Positions 20,022 through 27,794 of a DNA stretch of 64,000 nucleotides are shown one piece after another. A program made the translations under genes and the position numbers. A model generated the notes under the pieces. That model was not told the origin of the DNA. It made no database searches and worked only from the letters and a program-made list of their open reading frames with translations. Numbering within the stretch: the first letter of the stretch is position 1; each line of letters starts with the position of its first letter. This DNA comes from an uncultured Pseudocitrobacter sp. (GTDB lineage Bacteria; Pseudomonadota; Gammaproteobacteria; Enterobacterales; Enterobacteriaceae), in the NCBI GenBank assembly GCA_913778145.1, contig CAJYVI010000129.1, positions 62,001-126,000 of the forward strand. Reading direction: 5' to 3'.

Positions 20022-20678
20022 ATGACGGCACAAAAAGACAACTCAAAACTCCTAAAAACGCGTAAGCCTGGCCGCCCGCGCGGCAGTAAACCGAGCGGCG
20101 ATAATCGTGAGCATCTGCTCGATATCTCGCTGCGGCTCTTCTCGCAGCAGGGTATTGGTCATACCTCACTGAATGCGATTGCGCGTGAGGCTGGCGTAAC
20201 GCCCGCCATGCTGCATTACTATTTCAATTCGCGCGAACAGCTGCTGGACGTGGTGATTGAAGAACGTTTCTTACCGCTGCGCAGTGAGATCACGGCGATT
20301 TTTGCCGCGCATCCTGAAGATCCGGTGACGGCGCTGACCGAGATGGTCAAAACGCTGGCGGAACTTGCCGCGCGCTACGAGTGGTTTGCACCGCTATGGA
20401 TGCAGGAAGTGATTGGGGAAATGCCTGTGCTGCGCCAGCATCTTCACAAGCGCTTCGGGGAGGAACGTTATCAACAAACGCTGGCCTCGGTAAAACGCTG
20501 GCAGCAGGAAGGGAAAATAAACCCGCATTTGACGGCTGAATTACTCTTTACATCTTTATTAAGTTTGGTGCTGGTACCATTTTCCCGAATGCGTAACGAT
20601 GAAAGACTTGCCATGTTGACAACAGAAATAATCATCAGTAATGCACTGGCATTAATGCGTCAGGGAATAAAAAATTAA
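20022..20678 (+). CDS. TetR-family regulator, divergent to the DHA2 pump
   Basis: A 218-residue TetR regulator with a basic N-terminal extension (KTRKPGRPRGSKPSGDNRE) before the helix-turn-helix (LFSQQGIGHTSLNAIAREAG then VTPAMLHYYFNSREQLLD). The C-terminal part is helical with tryptophans that often line drug pockets (YEWFAPLWMQEVIGEM). The ATG at 20022 is chosen; an in-frame ATG at 19992 has no ribosome site. It likely represses the divergent pump and itself. Confidence 0.85.
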   Translation: MTAQKDNSKLLKTRKPGRPRGSKPSGDNREHLLDISLRLFSQQGIGHTSLNAIAREAGVTPAMLHYYFNSREQLLDVVIEERFLPLRSEITAIFAAHPEDPVTALTEMVKTLAELAARYEWFAPLWMQEVIGEMPVLRQHLHKRFGEERYQQTLASVKRWQQEGKINPHLTAELLFTSLLSLVLVPFSRMRNDERLAMLTTEIIISNALALMRQGIKN

Positions 20679-20729
20679 GCAATTATTTCTTAATGCTAAT
20701 TAATGCTGATACGTTTTATCGATGTAAAA

Positions 20730-21002
20730 TTAATAACTGTAAATGACCACTTCCCGCATTGTACGGGCGCCGATAGGGGAGATGTCTCTGACCGTAGAAA
20801 CGACAGGTACCTCGCCCTCGGCGGTGCAGCGCTGTGCCTGCATGCGATAAATTGCATCGTCTACGCATTTACTGGTTGATGCTGTCGATACGCCATAAAT
20901 CTCACCGGAGAAATGCACACTGCCACCGGCGTATGCCGGGACGATAAATGTTGAAAAAAGGAATGAAGTCATTAGAAAAATCAAGCCAGAAATATTTTTC
21001 AT
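20730..21002 (-). CDS. Small secreted protein of unknown function
   Basis: A 90-residue protein with a clear signal peptide (KNISGLIFLMTSFLFSTFIV, cleavage after AYA). The mature protein begins GGSVHFSGEIYG, which resembles the start of type-1 fimbrial subunits, but it is far too short for a pilin (about 65 residues). Two cysteines (SKCVDD and AQRCTA), spaced as in pilins, could form a disulfide. An AGGTG ribosome site precedes the start. It stands alone, convergent with the TetR gene. The function is not recognised. Confidence 0.6.
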   Translation of the reverse strand: MKNISGLIFLMTSFLFSTFIVPAYAGGSVHFSGEIYGVSTASTSKCVDDAIYRMQAQRCTAEGEVPVVSTVRDISPIGARTMREVVIYSY

Positions 21003-21280
21003 TTGTTTATTACACCTTATTGAGAAGAGCGCGAATAATATGCCTATTCTTTAAAGTTACAATATTGCGGGTTATTTTCTTTAATTACATAACCTGGCAA
21101 TATGAATAAAACGCATACAGAGCCCACCTTTGCGTTGAAGAAATATAATTCCAGCTGTTTATGAACAAAATCGCAATAGTCTATTGCCAGAATGACCGTT
21201 TATCCCACCTGCTCCCCGCCGTATTCTTGTCGCCATCGAGTTGCCGAACGCAACGTTATGCCGAATACAGGATACCCATT

Positions 21281-21493
21281 ATGAAAACCCTCACTCAGAT
21301 TGCAGCTGCTTCTATTCTCTCCGTTATGGCCTTTGGCGCATCCGCGCAAAGCGTAACGGCAACCGCCTCAACCCTCGATTCTGCGGAAGCGGTGATTGCG
21401 CAGAAAGCGAAAGAGATGAATGCCTCTCAGTACAAAATCACCAGCGCCCACATGGGCAACCGCGTCACCATGAGCGCTGAGCTCTACAAATAA
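21281..21493 (+). CDS. Small periplasmic YhcN/BhsA-type protein (DUF1471)
   Basis: A 70-residue protein: signal peptide MKTLTQIAAASILSVMAFG with cleavage after ASA, then a mature domain of about 48 residues ending QYKITSAHMGNRVTMSAELYK, the usual close of the DUF1471 fold. Family members (BhsA, McbA, YhcN, YdgH) take part in stress response and biofilm behaviour. The frame is open further upstream, but the signal peptide fixes the start at 21281. The next gene begins 66 bases on, on the same strand. Confidence 0.8.
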   Translation: MKTLTQIAAASILSVMAFGASAQSVTATASTLDSAEAVIAQKAKEMNASQYKITSAHMGNRVTMSAELYK

Positions 21494-21559
21494 GCGTGCG
21501 GCAAGACGGTTTTCCAAAAAACATGAGAACCGCCTGTTTATTACCCTCACCAGGAGACG

Positions 21560-22663
21560 ATGATGTTATTTGAAAACTATGCACTGAATGCCGTCGCGCT
21601 GAAAAACCGCATTGTGATGCCACCGATGACCCGCTCACGTGCCGGAGCGGGCGATGTCGCCACCGATATGATGGCGGAATATTACGCACAGCGCGCCAGC
21701 GCAGGGCTTATCATTAGCGAAGGTACGCAGATCAGCCAGCAGGGCCAGGGCTATGCCTGGACGCCGGGGATGTACACCGAATCGCAGATTGCCGGCTGGA
21801 AAAAGGTCACCGATGCCGTGCATCAGGCGGGCGGTAAAATCTTTGCGCAGCTGTGGCACGTAGGCCGCGTTTCGCATACTACGCTTCAGCCAGGCAACGC
21901 CGCACCGGTTTCCTCTTCTGCTATTCAGGCGGAAGGCGTAAAGGTGTTTGTGGATGTAAAAGGCTGTGGCCCGGAGAGCGGCGTGGGCGAGATGCTGCAA
22001 CATACGATGCCGCGCGCGCTGACTCTTGAAGAGATCCCCGCTATCGTCAATGACTATGCGCAGGCCGCGCGTAACGCGATTGCCGCAGGTTTCGATGGTA
22101 TCGAACTGCATGGCGCGAACGGTTATCTCATTAACCAGTTTATTGATTCGCAGGCCAACCTGCGCGATGACCAATACGGCGGCGCACTGCAAAACCGCCT
22201 GCGCTTTATGAAGGAAGTGGTCACCGCCGTGTCGAACGCGATTGGCAAAGAGCGCGTCGGTATTCGCCTTGCGCCATTGACCACCCTGATGGGTTCTCGC
22301 GACGATACGCCGGAAGCAACCTATCTGGCGGCGGCCAGCGTGCTGAACGATCTCGGCATTGCCTATATTCATATTGCCGAAGCGGACTGGGAAGATGCGC
22401 CGGTGATGCCAGCGGCCTTTAAAGAAGCGCTACGTCTGATTTTCCACGGTACGCTGATTTACTCCGGGAAATACACCAAAGCACGTGCGGAAGAGGCGCT
22501 ACAAAACGGCTGGGCGGATTTGATTGGTTTTGGTCGTCCGTTTATTGCCAACCCGGATTTGCCGTATCGTTTACAGCATGATTTACCGCTGAATCAGCCA
22601 GTGAAAGAGCAGTTCTTTGGCGGCGGGAAAGCAGGATATATCGATTATCCGCAAGCGAAATAA
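21560..22663 (+). CDS. Old Yellow Enzyme family flavoprotein (alkene reductase, NemA-like)
   Basis: A TIM-barrel FMN enzyme of 367 residues (366 if the second ATG is used). It is related along its length to E. coli NemA: PPMTRSRA, MMAEYYAQRASAGLIISEGT, QLWHVGRVSH, the active-site pair H/N in GIELHGANGYLINQF, and the C-terminal FFGGGKAGYIDYP. Such enzymes reduce activated C=C bonds or nitro groups with NADPH. It is distinct enough from NemA to be a paralogue, and no NemR-type regulator is adjacent. The physiological substrate is unknown. Confidence 0.85.
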   Translation: MMLFENYALNAVALKNRIVMPPMTRSRAGAGDVATDMMAEYYAQRASAGLIISEGTQISQQGQGYAWTPGMYTESQIAGWKKVTDAVHQAGGKIFAQLWHVGRVSHTTLQPGNAAPVSSSAIQAEGVKVFVDVKGCGPESGVGEMLQHTMPRALTLEEIPAIVNDYAQAARNAIAAGFDGIELHGANGYLINQFIDSQANLRDDQYGGALQNRLRFMKEVVTAVSNAIGKERVGIRLAPLTTLMGSRDDTPEATYLAAASVLNDLGIAYIHIAEADWEDAPVMPAAFKEALRLIFHGTLIYSGKYTKARAEEALQNGWADLIGFGRPFIANPDLPYRLQHDLPLNQPVKEQFFGGGKAGYIDYPQAK

Positions 22664-22670
22664 CACAGGC

Positions 22671-22700
22671 TGCCGGGTCTCGCATTGCGCGGGCCCGGCA
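22671..22700. terminator. Terminator hairpin between convergent genes
   Basis: TGCCGGG and CCCGGCA flank a further partly paired centre, just after the Old Yellow Enzyme gene and just before the end of the small minus-strand gene. It could serve both. Confidence 0.6.
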
Positions 22701-22707
22701 AAACGCG

Positions 22708-22827
22708 TTACCAGAACTTAACGGCCAGGCTCAGAATAAAGACAAAGCCGACAATGGCAACCGCCCAGCAAAACGCCAACATATGGGCTTCGTGTTTTTG
22801 TTGTTTTAATACTGCTTCGTTTTCCAT
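22708..22827 (-). CDS. 39-residue single-span membrane protein downstream of cfa
   Basis: A short open frame: MENEAVLKQQKHEAHM, then one transmembrane helix (LAFCWAVAIVGFVFILSLAV) and the end KFW. AAGGAAAAG lies 4-5 bases before the ATG, a strong ribosome site. It is 46 bases behind the cfa-like gene on the same strand and is followed by a hairpin, so it is probably co-transcribed. The charged start and single helix are typical of small enterobacterial membrane proteins that modulate a larger partner. No family is recognised. Confidence 0.6.
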   Translation of the reverse strand: MENEAVLKQQKHEAHMLAFCWAVAIVGFVFILSLAVKFW

Positions 22828-22873
22828 TTTTCTTTTCCTTGCTCACATCGTGTAGGGGCAGAGGCGCCCCATA

Positions 22874-24016
22874 TTACCGTGGGACGTTAATCCCTCCCGG
22901 TACTCCGTGCGTCAGAACCACCTGCCAGAGCTGAATATTTCTGGCCCTGAAAGCACCGGCGCAGGCTTTCAGATAGTAGGTGAACATCCGTTTAAAACGT
23001 GCTGAATAGACATCTTCTAATTGGCCCCATGAATCCTGGAATCGCTGTTCCCAGGCCATCAGGGTTTTATCGTAGTCCGAGCCAAAATTGTGCAGATCTT
23101 CAATCACGAAGAAGGGTTCACAGGCGGAAGAGAGCTGCGAGACCGACGGCAGGCAACCGTTCGGGAAGATGTATTTATCGATCCATGCATCGACGTTCAG
23201 GTCGCTTTGATTGGAACCGATGGTGTGCAGCAGGAAGATGCCGTCTTCCGCCAGATTTTTATTGGCAACGGTGAAGTAGGTTTTGTAGTTTTTCGGCCCG
23301 ACGTGTTCAAACATCCCCACCGAGACAATGCGGTCAAATTTGCTGTCGAGGTCGCGATAGTCCTGCAACAGAATTTCCACATCCAGCCCGGCGCAGCGCT
23401 GCTGAGCGAGCTTTTGCTGTTCAGCGGAGATGGTGACGCCCGTGACCTTCACGCCGTAGTTTTCCGCCGCATAAGCCGCCAGCCCGCCCCAGCCGCAGCC
23501 GATATCCAGCAGCGTCATACCTTTTTGCAGATTGAGTTTGCGGCAGATAAGCTCCAGCTTGTTTTGCTGTGCTTCGATCAGATTGCTGGCGTCGCGCCAG
23601 TAGCCACAGGAATACTGCATGTACGGGTCGAGCATCAGCGTGAAGAGGTCGTTGCCAAGGTCGTAGTGTTCTTTCCCAACAATCCACGCCCGTTTTTTTG
23701 ATTGCAGGTTGATTATCTTCGCGCTCACCACGTGCATTAAATCTTTCAGGTTGTGCTTAATCTGCGACTCAATATCGATTTTCAGCAGGCGAGAGATAAA
23801 CTCATCGAGCTGTTCGCACTCCCACCAACCATCCATATAGCTCTCGCCCAGGCCGAGAGAGCCTTGCTGAAGAACGCATTTGTAGAAGTGTTTGTTTTTG
23901 ACCTGAATGTCGAAAGGCCGTTTGCCGTTGATTTCAATGTCTGCGCGTTGCAGTAAGTCACGGCAGATGCGATACCACTGATTGCCGCCATCGGGCATGA
24001 TTAGTTTTTTGTTCAT
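22874..24016 (-). CDS. Cyclopropane fatty acid synthase (Cfa-type methyltransferase)
   Basis: A 380-residue enzyme similar throughout to E. coli Cfa (382 residues), which adds a methylene from S-adenosylmethionine to double bonds of membrane lipids. The SAM motif LLDIGCGWGGLAAYAAENYG, the block GMFEHVGPKNYKTYF and the C-terminal YYLKACAGAFRARNIQLWQV, with the family cysteine, are all present. The surroundings differ from those of E. coli cfa (ribE region), so this is likely an extra paralogue. A small membrane protein gene follows it. Confidence 0.86.
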   Translation of the reverse strand: MNKKLIMPDGGNQWYRICRDLLQRADIEINGKRPFDIQVKNKHFYKCVLQQGSLGLGESYMDGWWECEQLDEFISRLLKIDIESQIKHNLKDLMHVVSAKIINLQSKKRAWIVGKEHYDLGNDLFTLMLDPYMQYSCGYWRDASNLIEAQQNKLELICRKLNLQKGMTLLDIGCGWGGLAAYAAENYGVKVTGVTISAEQQKLAQQRCAGLDVEILLQDYRDLDSKFDRIVSVGMFEHVGPKNYKTYFTVANKNLAEDGIFLLHTIGSNQSDLNVDAWIDKYIFPNGCLPSVSQLSSACEPFFVIEDLHNFGSDYDKTLMAWEQRFQDSWGQLEDVYSARFKRMFTYYLKACAGAFRARNIQLWQVVLTHGVPGGINVPR

Positions 24017-24152
24017 CGTTTGTGCGCCTGAGCGATAATCTATTTGTCATACAAATGTGCTAAGGGCAGGTTATACCCATGATGAATATTCGTAAAGTGA
24101 ATCTCATCAATGGAAGGGATGCGGAAATGGAATGGGGGAGGGAGCACGTTGA

Positions 24153-24188
24153 TGCCCTCACCCCGGCCCTCTCCCACAGGGAGAGGGG
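24153..24188. repeat. Short palindromic intergenic repeat, copy 6
   Basis: GCCCTCACCCCGGCCCTCTCCC followed by ACAGGGAGAGGG, the same family as the copies at 5.2, 11.6-11.7 and 18.3-18.4 kb. It lies upstream of the cfa-like gene and downstream of the OprD-like porin gene, next to a different (REP) repeat. Confidence 0.85.
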
Positions 24189-24197
24189 GAAAAGCGT

Positions 24198-24226
24198 GTA
24201 GGCCGGATAAGCGAAGCGCATCCGGC
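24198..24226. repeat. REP element
   Basis: GTAGGCCGGATAAGCGAAGC followed by GCATCCGGC is a standard enterobacterial REP unit, 7 bases from the end of the porin gene. A paired copy lies at 55.8 kb. Confidence 0.85.
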
Positions 24227-24232
24227 GTAACG

Positions 24233-25549
24233 TCAGAAGTCGTATTGCAAGGTTAAACGGTTCTGCCAGAAGTCTTTCTCATACAGCGGTGAAGTCTGCA
24301 CGCCGACAAAATCGCTCAGGCTCAGGCCTTTCAGCGCACCCTGGAAGTTCCAGATAAAGTAAACCAGATACTCGGACTGGCGCAGGCTGCCGGTATTCAC
24401 CGTCGGCGTCAGGTCCATCCACGAATAGCGTGCGCCCAGCGTCAGGTTTTCGTTAGCGTTCCAGTTGACGTTAGTGGCGTACGCATCGCCGCTGCCCAGA
24501 TCCTGGGTACTGGTGAAGTATGGCTGCGCAAAGTAAGGACCAGACGAGCTGTTATGCGCGTACGGCGTTACCAGTGAACCATAGCCATAACTGTTGCCGC
24601 TGGAGGCGATATGGTCGTAACCCGCCGCCCAGGAGAGCGCTGGCGTGAAGTTCAGCGACAGTTGCGCACCGTAAGAGCGGTTATCTACTTCGCCCGCCAG
24701 CGCTTTGCCTTCGCTGGTACCGCGAATGTATTGCAGCGCCACATCCGGCGTGAACAGCGCCTGCTGCCACTGGAGGTGACCTTCGGTATAGAAGATGTTG
24801 GAGAAATCGGCGTAGCTTTCGTACCACATCTGGCCGGTCAGCTTTTTGTCATCCCACATCATGTGGCGACCCGCGCCAACGGCCCACATGCCATCGGTCT
24901 CTTCGGTGACTTCGGTATACGCGGTGGTGCGTTTCACCTGATCGCTGCCCCAGCCTTTATAACGCCAGATTTTGGTCGCACGCAGGAAGTCGTCGCCGCT
25001 GCCGTACTGCATATCCAGCGCCTGATAAAGAATTGGGGTAATACGCCAGTCATAGTCGCCGACAAACGGCAGGTCCAGACGCTGGTTGCCGCCGGTGATG
25101 CGGAAATCGCCATAGCGCCAGTTAAGATACGCTTCGCCAATATTGGTCTGGTTTTCGCCGATGTCGCTTATCACGCGCTCTTCCGGCGGATGGTTAATAC
25201 CGCGCAGGAACAGGCCGCTGACGCCAACATTGAAGCCGTACATCGGCGCGGTTTCGTACTTCAGGAAGCCGCCGTAGCTGATGGTGTCCTGGTTAAAACC
25301 TTTGGCGAAATAGGCGTTGTGGGTGGTGTAGTAAAGAGATCGAACGCTGCCGCTAACTTTACCGCAGCTGAAAACATCGCTCAGGCTGCTGACGTTACCG
25401 TCAGCGTCAAAACATTCGCTGTCGGACTTAAAGGAGAGAGCCGCTTCTGCGCTGGCAGGAAGCGCCAGGGCTGCAAGCGTGACCAGGGCGGTGAGACCAC
25501 CGGTTAATCGTGATGGTTTAACTGCACCTGCTGCCCGACACATCTTCAT
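24233..25549 (-). CDS. OprD-family outer-membrane porin
   Basis: A 438-residue outer-membrane channel. A long signal peptide (to ASAEA) precedes a mature barrel full of alternating aromatic strands and ending in YDF, the C-terminal phenylalanine needed for barrel insertion. Blocks such as GKVSGSVRSLYYTTHNAYF, YGGFLKYETAPMYGFNVGVS and GDFRITGGNQRLDLP match the OprD/chitoporin family of substrate-specific porins. The start at 25549 is set by the signal peptide; the open frame upstream is not conserved in type. A PurR-like palindrome lies 170 bases upstream. Confidence 0.82.
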   Translation of the reverse strand: MKMCRAAGAVKPSRLTGGLTALVTLAALALPASAEAALSFKSDSECFDADGNVSSLSDVFSCGKVSGSVRSLYYTTHNAYFAKGFNQDTISYGGFLKYETAPMYGFNVGVSGLFLRGINHPPEERVISDIGENQTNIGEAYLNWRYGDFRITGGNQRLDLPFVGDYDWRITPILYQALDMQYGSGDDFLRATKIWRYKGWGSDQVKRTTAYTEVTEETDGMWAVGAGRHMMWDDKKLTGQMWYESYADFSNIFYTEGHLQWQQALFTPDVALQYIRGTSEGKALAGEVDNRSYGAQLSLNFTPALSWAAGYDHIASSGNSYGYGSLVTPYAHNSSSGPYFAQPYFTSTQDLGSGDAYATNVNWNANENLTLGARYSWMDLTPTVNTGSLRQSEYLVYFIWNFQGALKGLSLSDFVGVQTSPLYEKDFWQNRLTLQYDF

Positions 25550-25932
25550 GCTAATACCTTGTAAACAGAGATAAAAAAAAGAAAAAATGTGCGAGCGCCG
25601 CCGCCACATTGCCGCGCTTTTCGCGGGCGGAGAGACCCCTGATAGACGCACAAAACGTATGGGCGGTTTCGCACAGGGCTGTGATTATCTTCATCGGAAG
25701 GGGGGTGATCCAGATTTAAACGCAAACGTTTGCTTTCTTTTCCCAGGCATTGATGCTGAATCAATGATTCAAACTGAATTAATCATAATGCTAATTATTA
25801 ATGGGGAGGAGATTACACTACATATTGATTGGGTGAATGGAAGATAGTACTTATTTTGCCGTTTGGCTTAAACCGCACCGATTGGATAGTTTTCAGGCAT
25901 TTCCCGCGCGAAAATGCGCGGGAAATCGGTCA
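25550..25932. other. Region between two tandem porin genes
   Basis: 383 bases without a gene, upstream of the OprD-like porin and downstream of the second channel. It holds the palindrome at 25720-25735 and an AT-rich segment; no clear hairpin terminator was seen. Confidence 0.6.
25720..25735. promoter_or_regulatory. PurR-box-like palindrome upstream of the OprD-like porin
   Basis: ACGCAAACGTTTGCTT matches the E. coli PurR operator consensus (ACGCAAACGTTTGCNT). GCAAACGTTTGC is a perfect palindrome of the LacI/GalR type, so another regulator of that family is also possible. Confidence 0.6.
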
Positions 25933-27129
25933 TCAAAAATAGTAGCCGATGTTGACGTTGGTGCGGAAATACCATTTCCCGCTGCCTTCAGACTGCGTGC
26001 TGGTCCAGCCCGTGGCGTTAAGCGCGCCGCCCCAGGGGTTAACGTTTTTCGCCCAGCTCAGGTCGACCCAGAACATGACCGGTAGCGCGAAGACCTGCAC
26101 GCCGACGGTGTTCATCTGGGAATCGCTCCAGTCGCTTTTGTCTTTCCATAACACGCTGTAATCATTATAGAACCGCAGCTTTGATACCGCGCCCCATTTG
26201 ACGTCCACATCGCGGGCCACGTTGAGCGACGCGGTGGTGGCTTTTGCCGGAATTAAATACGACGGCGTCAGGCCGTTGCCGCCCATCAGAATGGTATCGT
26301 CGCTGACGCCCGCCGGATTTTTCGGATCGTACTGGTAACGGATCACCTGCGAAGAGAGCTGCCACGGCCCGTTTTGCACGGTTCCGTGCAGGCCTGCCGC
26401 CCAGAAGGTACCGTCATCATCCGTTTCGCGATTGTGCAATCGCGCCACTGCCAGCGAGCCGCCCAGCTCATTATTCCAGTCACCGCCGTGGAATGTCCGC
26501 GCCAGCCGCACGTTCACCTGATCTCGCTTCTCATTACGCTGCTGATGCTGGCTGGGATAGTTGGTGTTTTTTAAGCGATCGTAATCTCCGACATCTGGGG
26601 CATAGCGCAGGTTCTCAGGCTCCATCCACGGGAAATAAGCAACATCCAGTGACCAGTTATTATCGTGATATTGATAATTTATCCCGCTTCCGGCATTGAC
26701 GCCGAAGCCTAAATAAAAGGGAATACCGTATGACCAGCCAAATTGTGGATACGGCTCCAGGCCAAAAGGTTTACCGGGAATACCGAGCTGTACACTATTA
26801 TTCTGATCTAACCGATATCCCACATAGGCGCGATCAACCGCATATTTATGGTGATCCTGGAACCAGAACCCGGCATCAAAGAAATAGTTATTATAAAAAC
26901 CGCTGCTGTCGATACGGAATGTATCAAAGCGCAGATGCGGTGGATTGCGATAATTACTGCCTTTCCAGTCTTCATAGCGATAATTTGCCCGCAACGCCCC
27001 GCCAATATCCAGCCCCGCGCTGCTGTCCGCGCTGCGCCAGCCGATATGCGGGAAGGGTTTCCCGCCTTCCGCCAGCGCGGGTGCGGCGGTGCATGCGCCC
27101 AGCAGCAGCGCGAGAAATTGTTTACGCAT
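25933..27129 (-). CDS. Outer-membrane beta-barrel channel, probable carbohydrate porin
   Basis: A 398-residue protein: signal peptide RKQFLALLLGACTAAPALA, then a barrel with paired aromatic strands and the end NVNIGYYF (C-terminal Phe). Phrases such as LRFDTFRIDSSGFYNNYFFD, HHKYAVDRAYVGYRLD and LGIPGKPFGLEPYPQFGWS recall the carbohydrate-selective and phosphate-type porin families, but I cannot name the subfamily. A GAGGTGAG ribosome site precedes the start. Two identical-pattern operators lie 80-130 bases upstream. It may form a pair with the OprD-like porin. Confidence 0.72.
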   Translation of the reverse strand: MRKQFLALLLGACTAAPALAEGGKPFPHIGWRSADSSAGLDIGGALRANYRYEDWKGSNYRNPPHLRFDTFRIDSSGFYNNYFFDAGFWFQDHHKYAVDRAYVGYRLDQNNSVQLGIPGKPFGLEPYPQFGWSYGIPFYLGFGVNAGSGINYQYHDNNWSLDVAYFPWMEPENLRYAPDVGDYDRLKNTNYPSQHQQRNEKRDQVNVRLARTFHGGDWNNELGGSLAVARLHNRETDDDGTFWAAGLHGTVQNGPWQLSSQVIRYQYDPKNPAGVSDDTILMGGNGLTPSYLIPAKATTASLNVARDVDVKWGAVSKLRFYNDYSVLWKDKSDWSDSQMNTVGVQVFALPVMFWVDLSWAKNVNPWGGALNATGWTSTQSEGSGKWYFRTNVNIGYYF

Positions 27130-27207
27130 AGCTCACCTCGGATTCCATATTTCAATAAGTAATAGCTCGCCGCCGCAGATAAAAATCAGCGAGAATAAAG
27201 TGATAAT

Positions 27208-27223
27208 GTTTCGCCTATGAAAC
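27208..27223. promoter_or_regulatory. GTTTC-N6-GAAAC inverted repeat, copy 1
   Basis: GTTTC-GCCTAT-GAAAC, 79 bases upstream of the porin start. A second copy with the same layout begins 38 bases away. Candidate operator; the regulator is unknown. Confidence 0.5.
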
Positions 27224-27245
27224 GAATGTTATTTCCTGAAGATTT

Positions 27246-27261
27246 GTTTCAAATATGAAAC
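27246..27261. promoter_or_regulatory. GTTTC-N6-GAAAC inverted repeat, copy 2
   Basis: GTTTC-AAATAT-GAAAC. Both copies share TGTTTC-NNN-TATGAAAC, which makes a chance pair unlikely. Confidence 0.5.
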
Positions 27262-27602
27262 TCAGTTTATTATTTGATATAAGGAAAAATCGCACGCAAA
27301 GAGCGGAGCGTCAAGGTGTAAAGTTTGAGCTATAACGCAATATTATTAAACGTTGCTGCAGGTATTAATAATTGTGAGGTTAGTTTGGAAATATTCTCAT
27401 ATATGGAACAATAGGCCATACGTTGCATAAGGTTTATCCGACACCATTAGCTCTGTTGTCATCTTTCTCTGTCGCTGCGTCAAATTGACCCTGTCCAGTT
27501 GCATCGATTTTCATCTTAACCGGTGATTCCCCCGATCAGATGATAGAGTGCATTGTGGTGAGATGATTTGTGAGAGAGCACTCAAAATTAATTTGCATTT
27601 AA

Positions 27603-27616
27603 GTGATGAATGTCAC
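27603..27616. promoter_or_regulatory. CRP site upstream of xylE
   Basis: GTGA-TGAATG-TCAC is a full match to the CRP core. It lies about 185 bases upstream of the xylE start, far but within the range of a promoter with a long leader. Confidence 0.6.
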
Positions 27617-27794
27617 GGTAACTCTTTTTAATAATTAGGATACGAAAAAACTGAATTGTGTGACATGAATAGCAATGTCTAAATCAGGGGAGTGAAGCTG
27701 AACTGGAGTTTTATCGATGTCCTATTTCCCTGATGTGTCCTGAACCTCAATCATATCTATTTGGCTGACATCTTTCTGCCCTACAGGATTAAAT

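Larger units (their letters stand above)
27130..27794. other. Divergent control region between porin gene and xylE
   Basis: 665 bases without a gene. The porin side has the twin GTTTC-N6-GAAAC motifs; the xylE side has a CRP site. The middle (27.3-27.55 kb) is AT-rich and shows nothing I can name. Confidence 0.6.
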
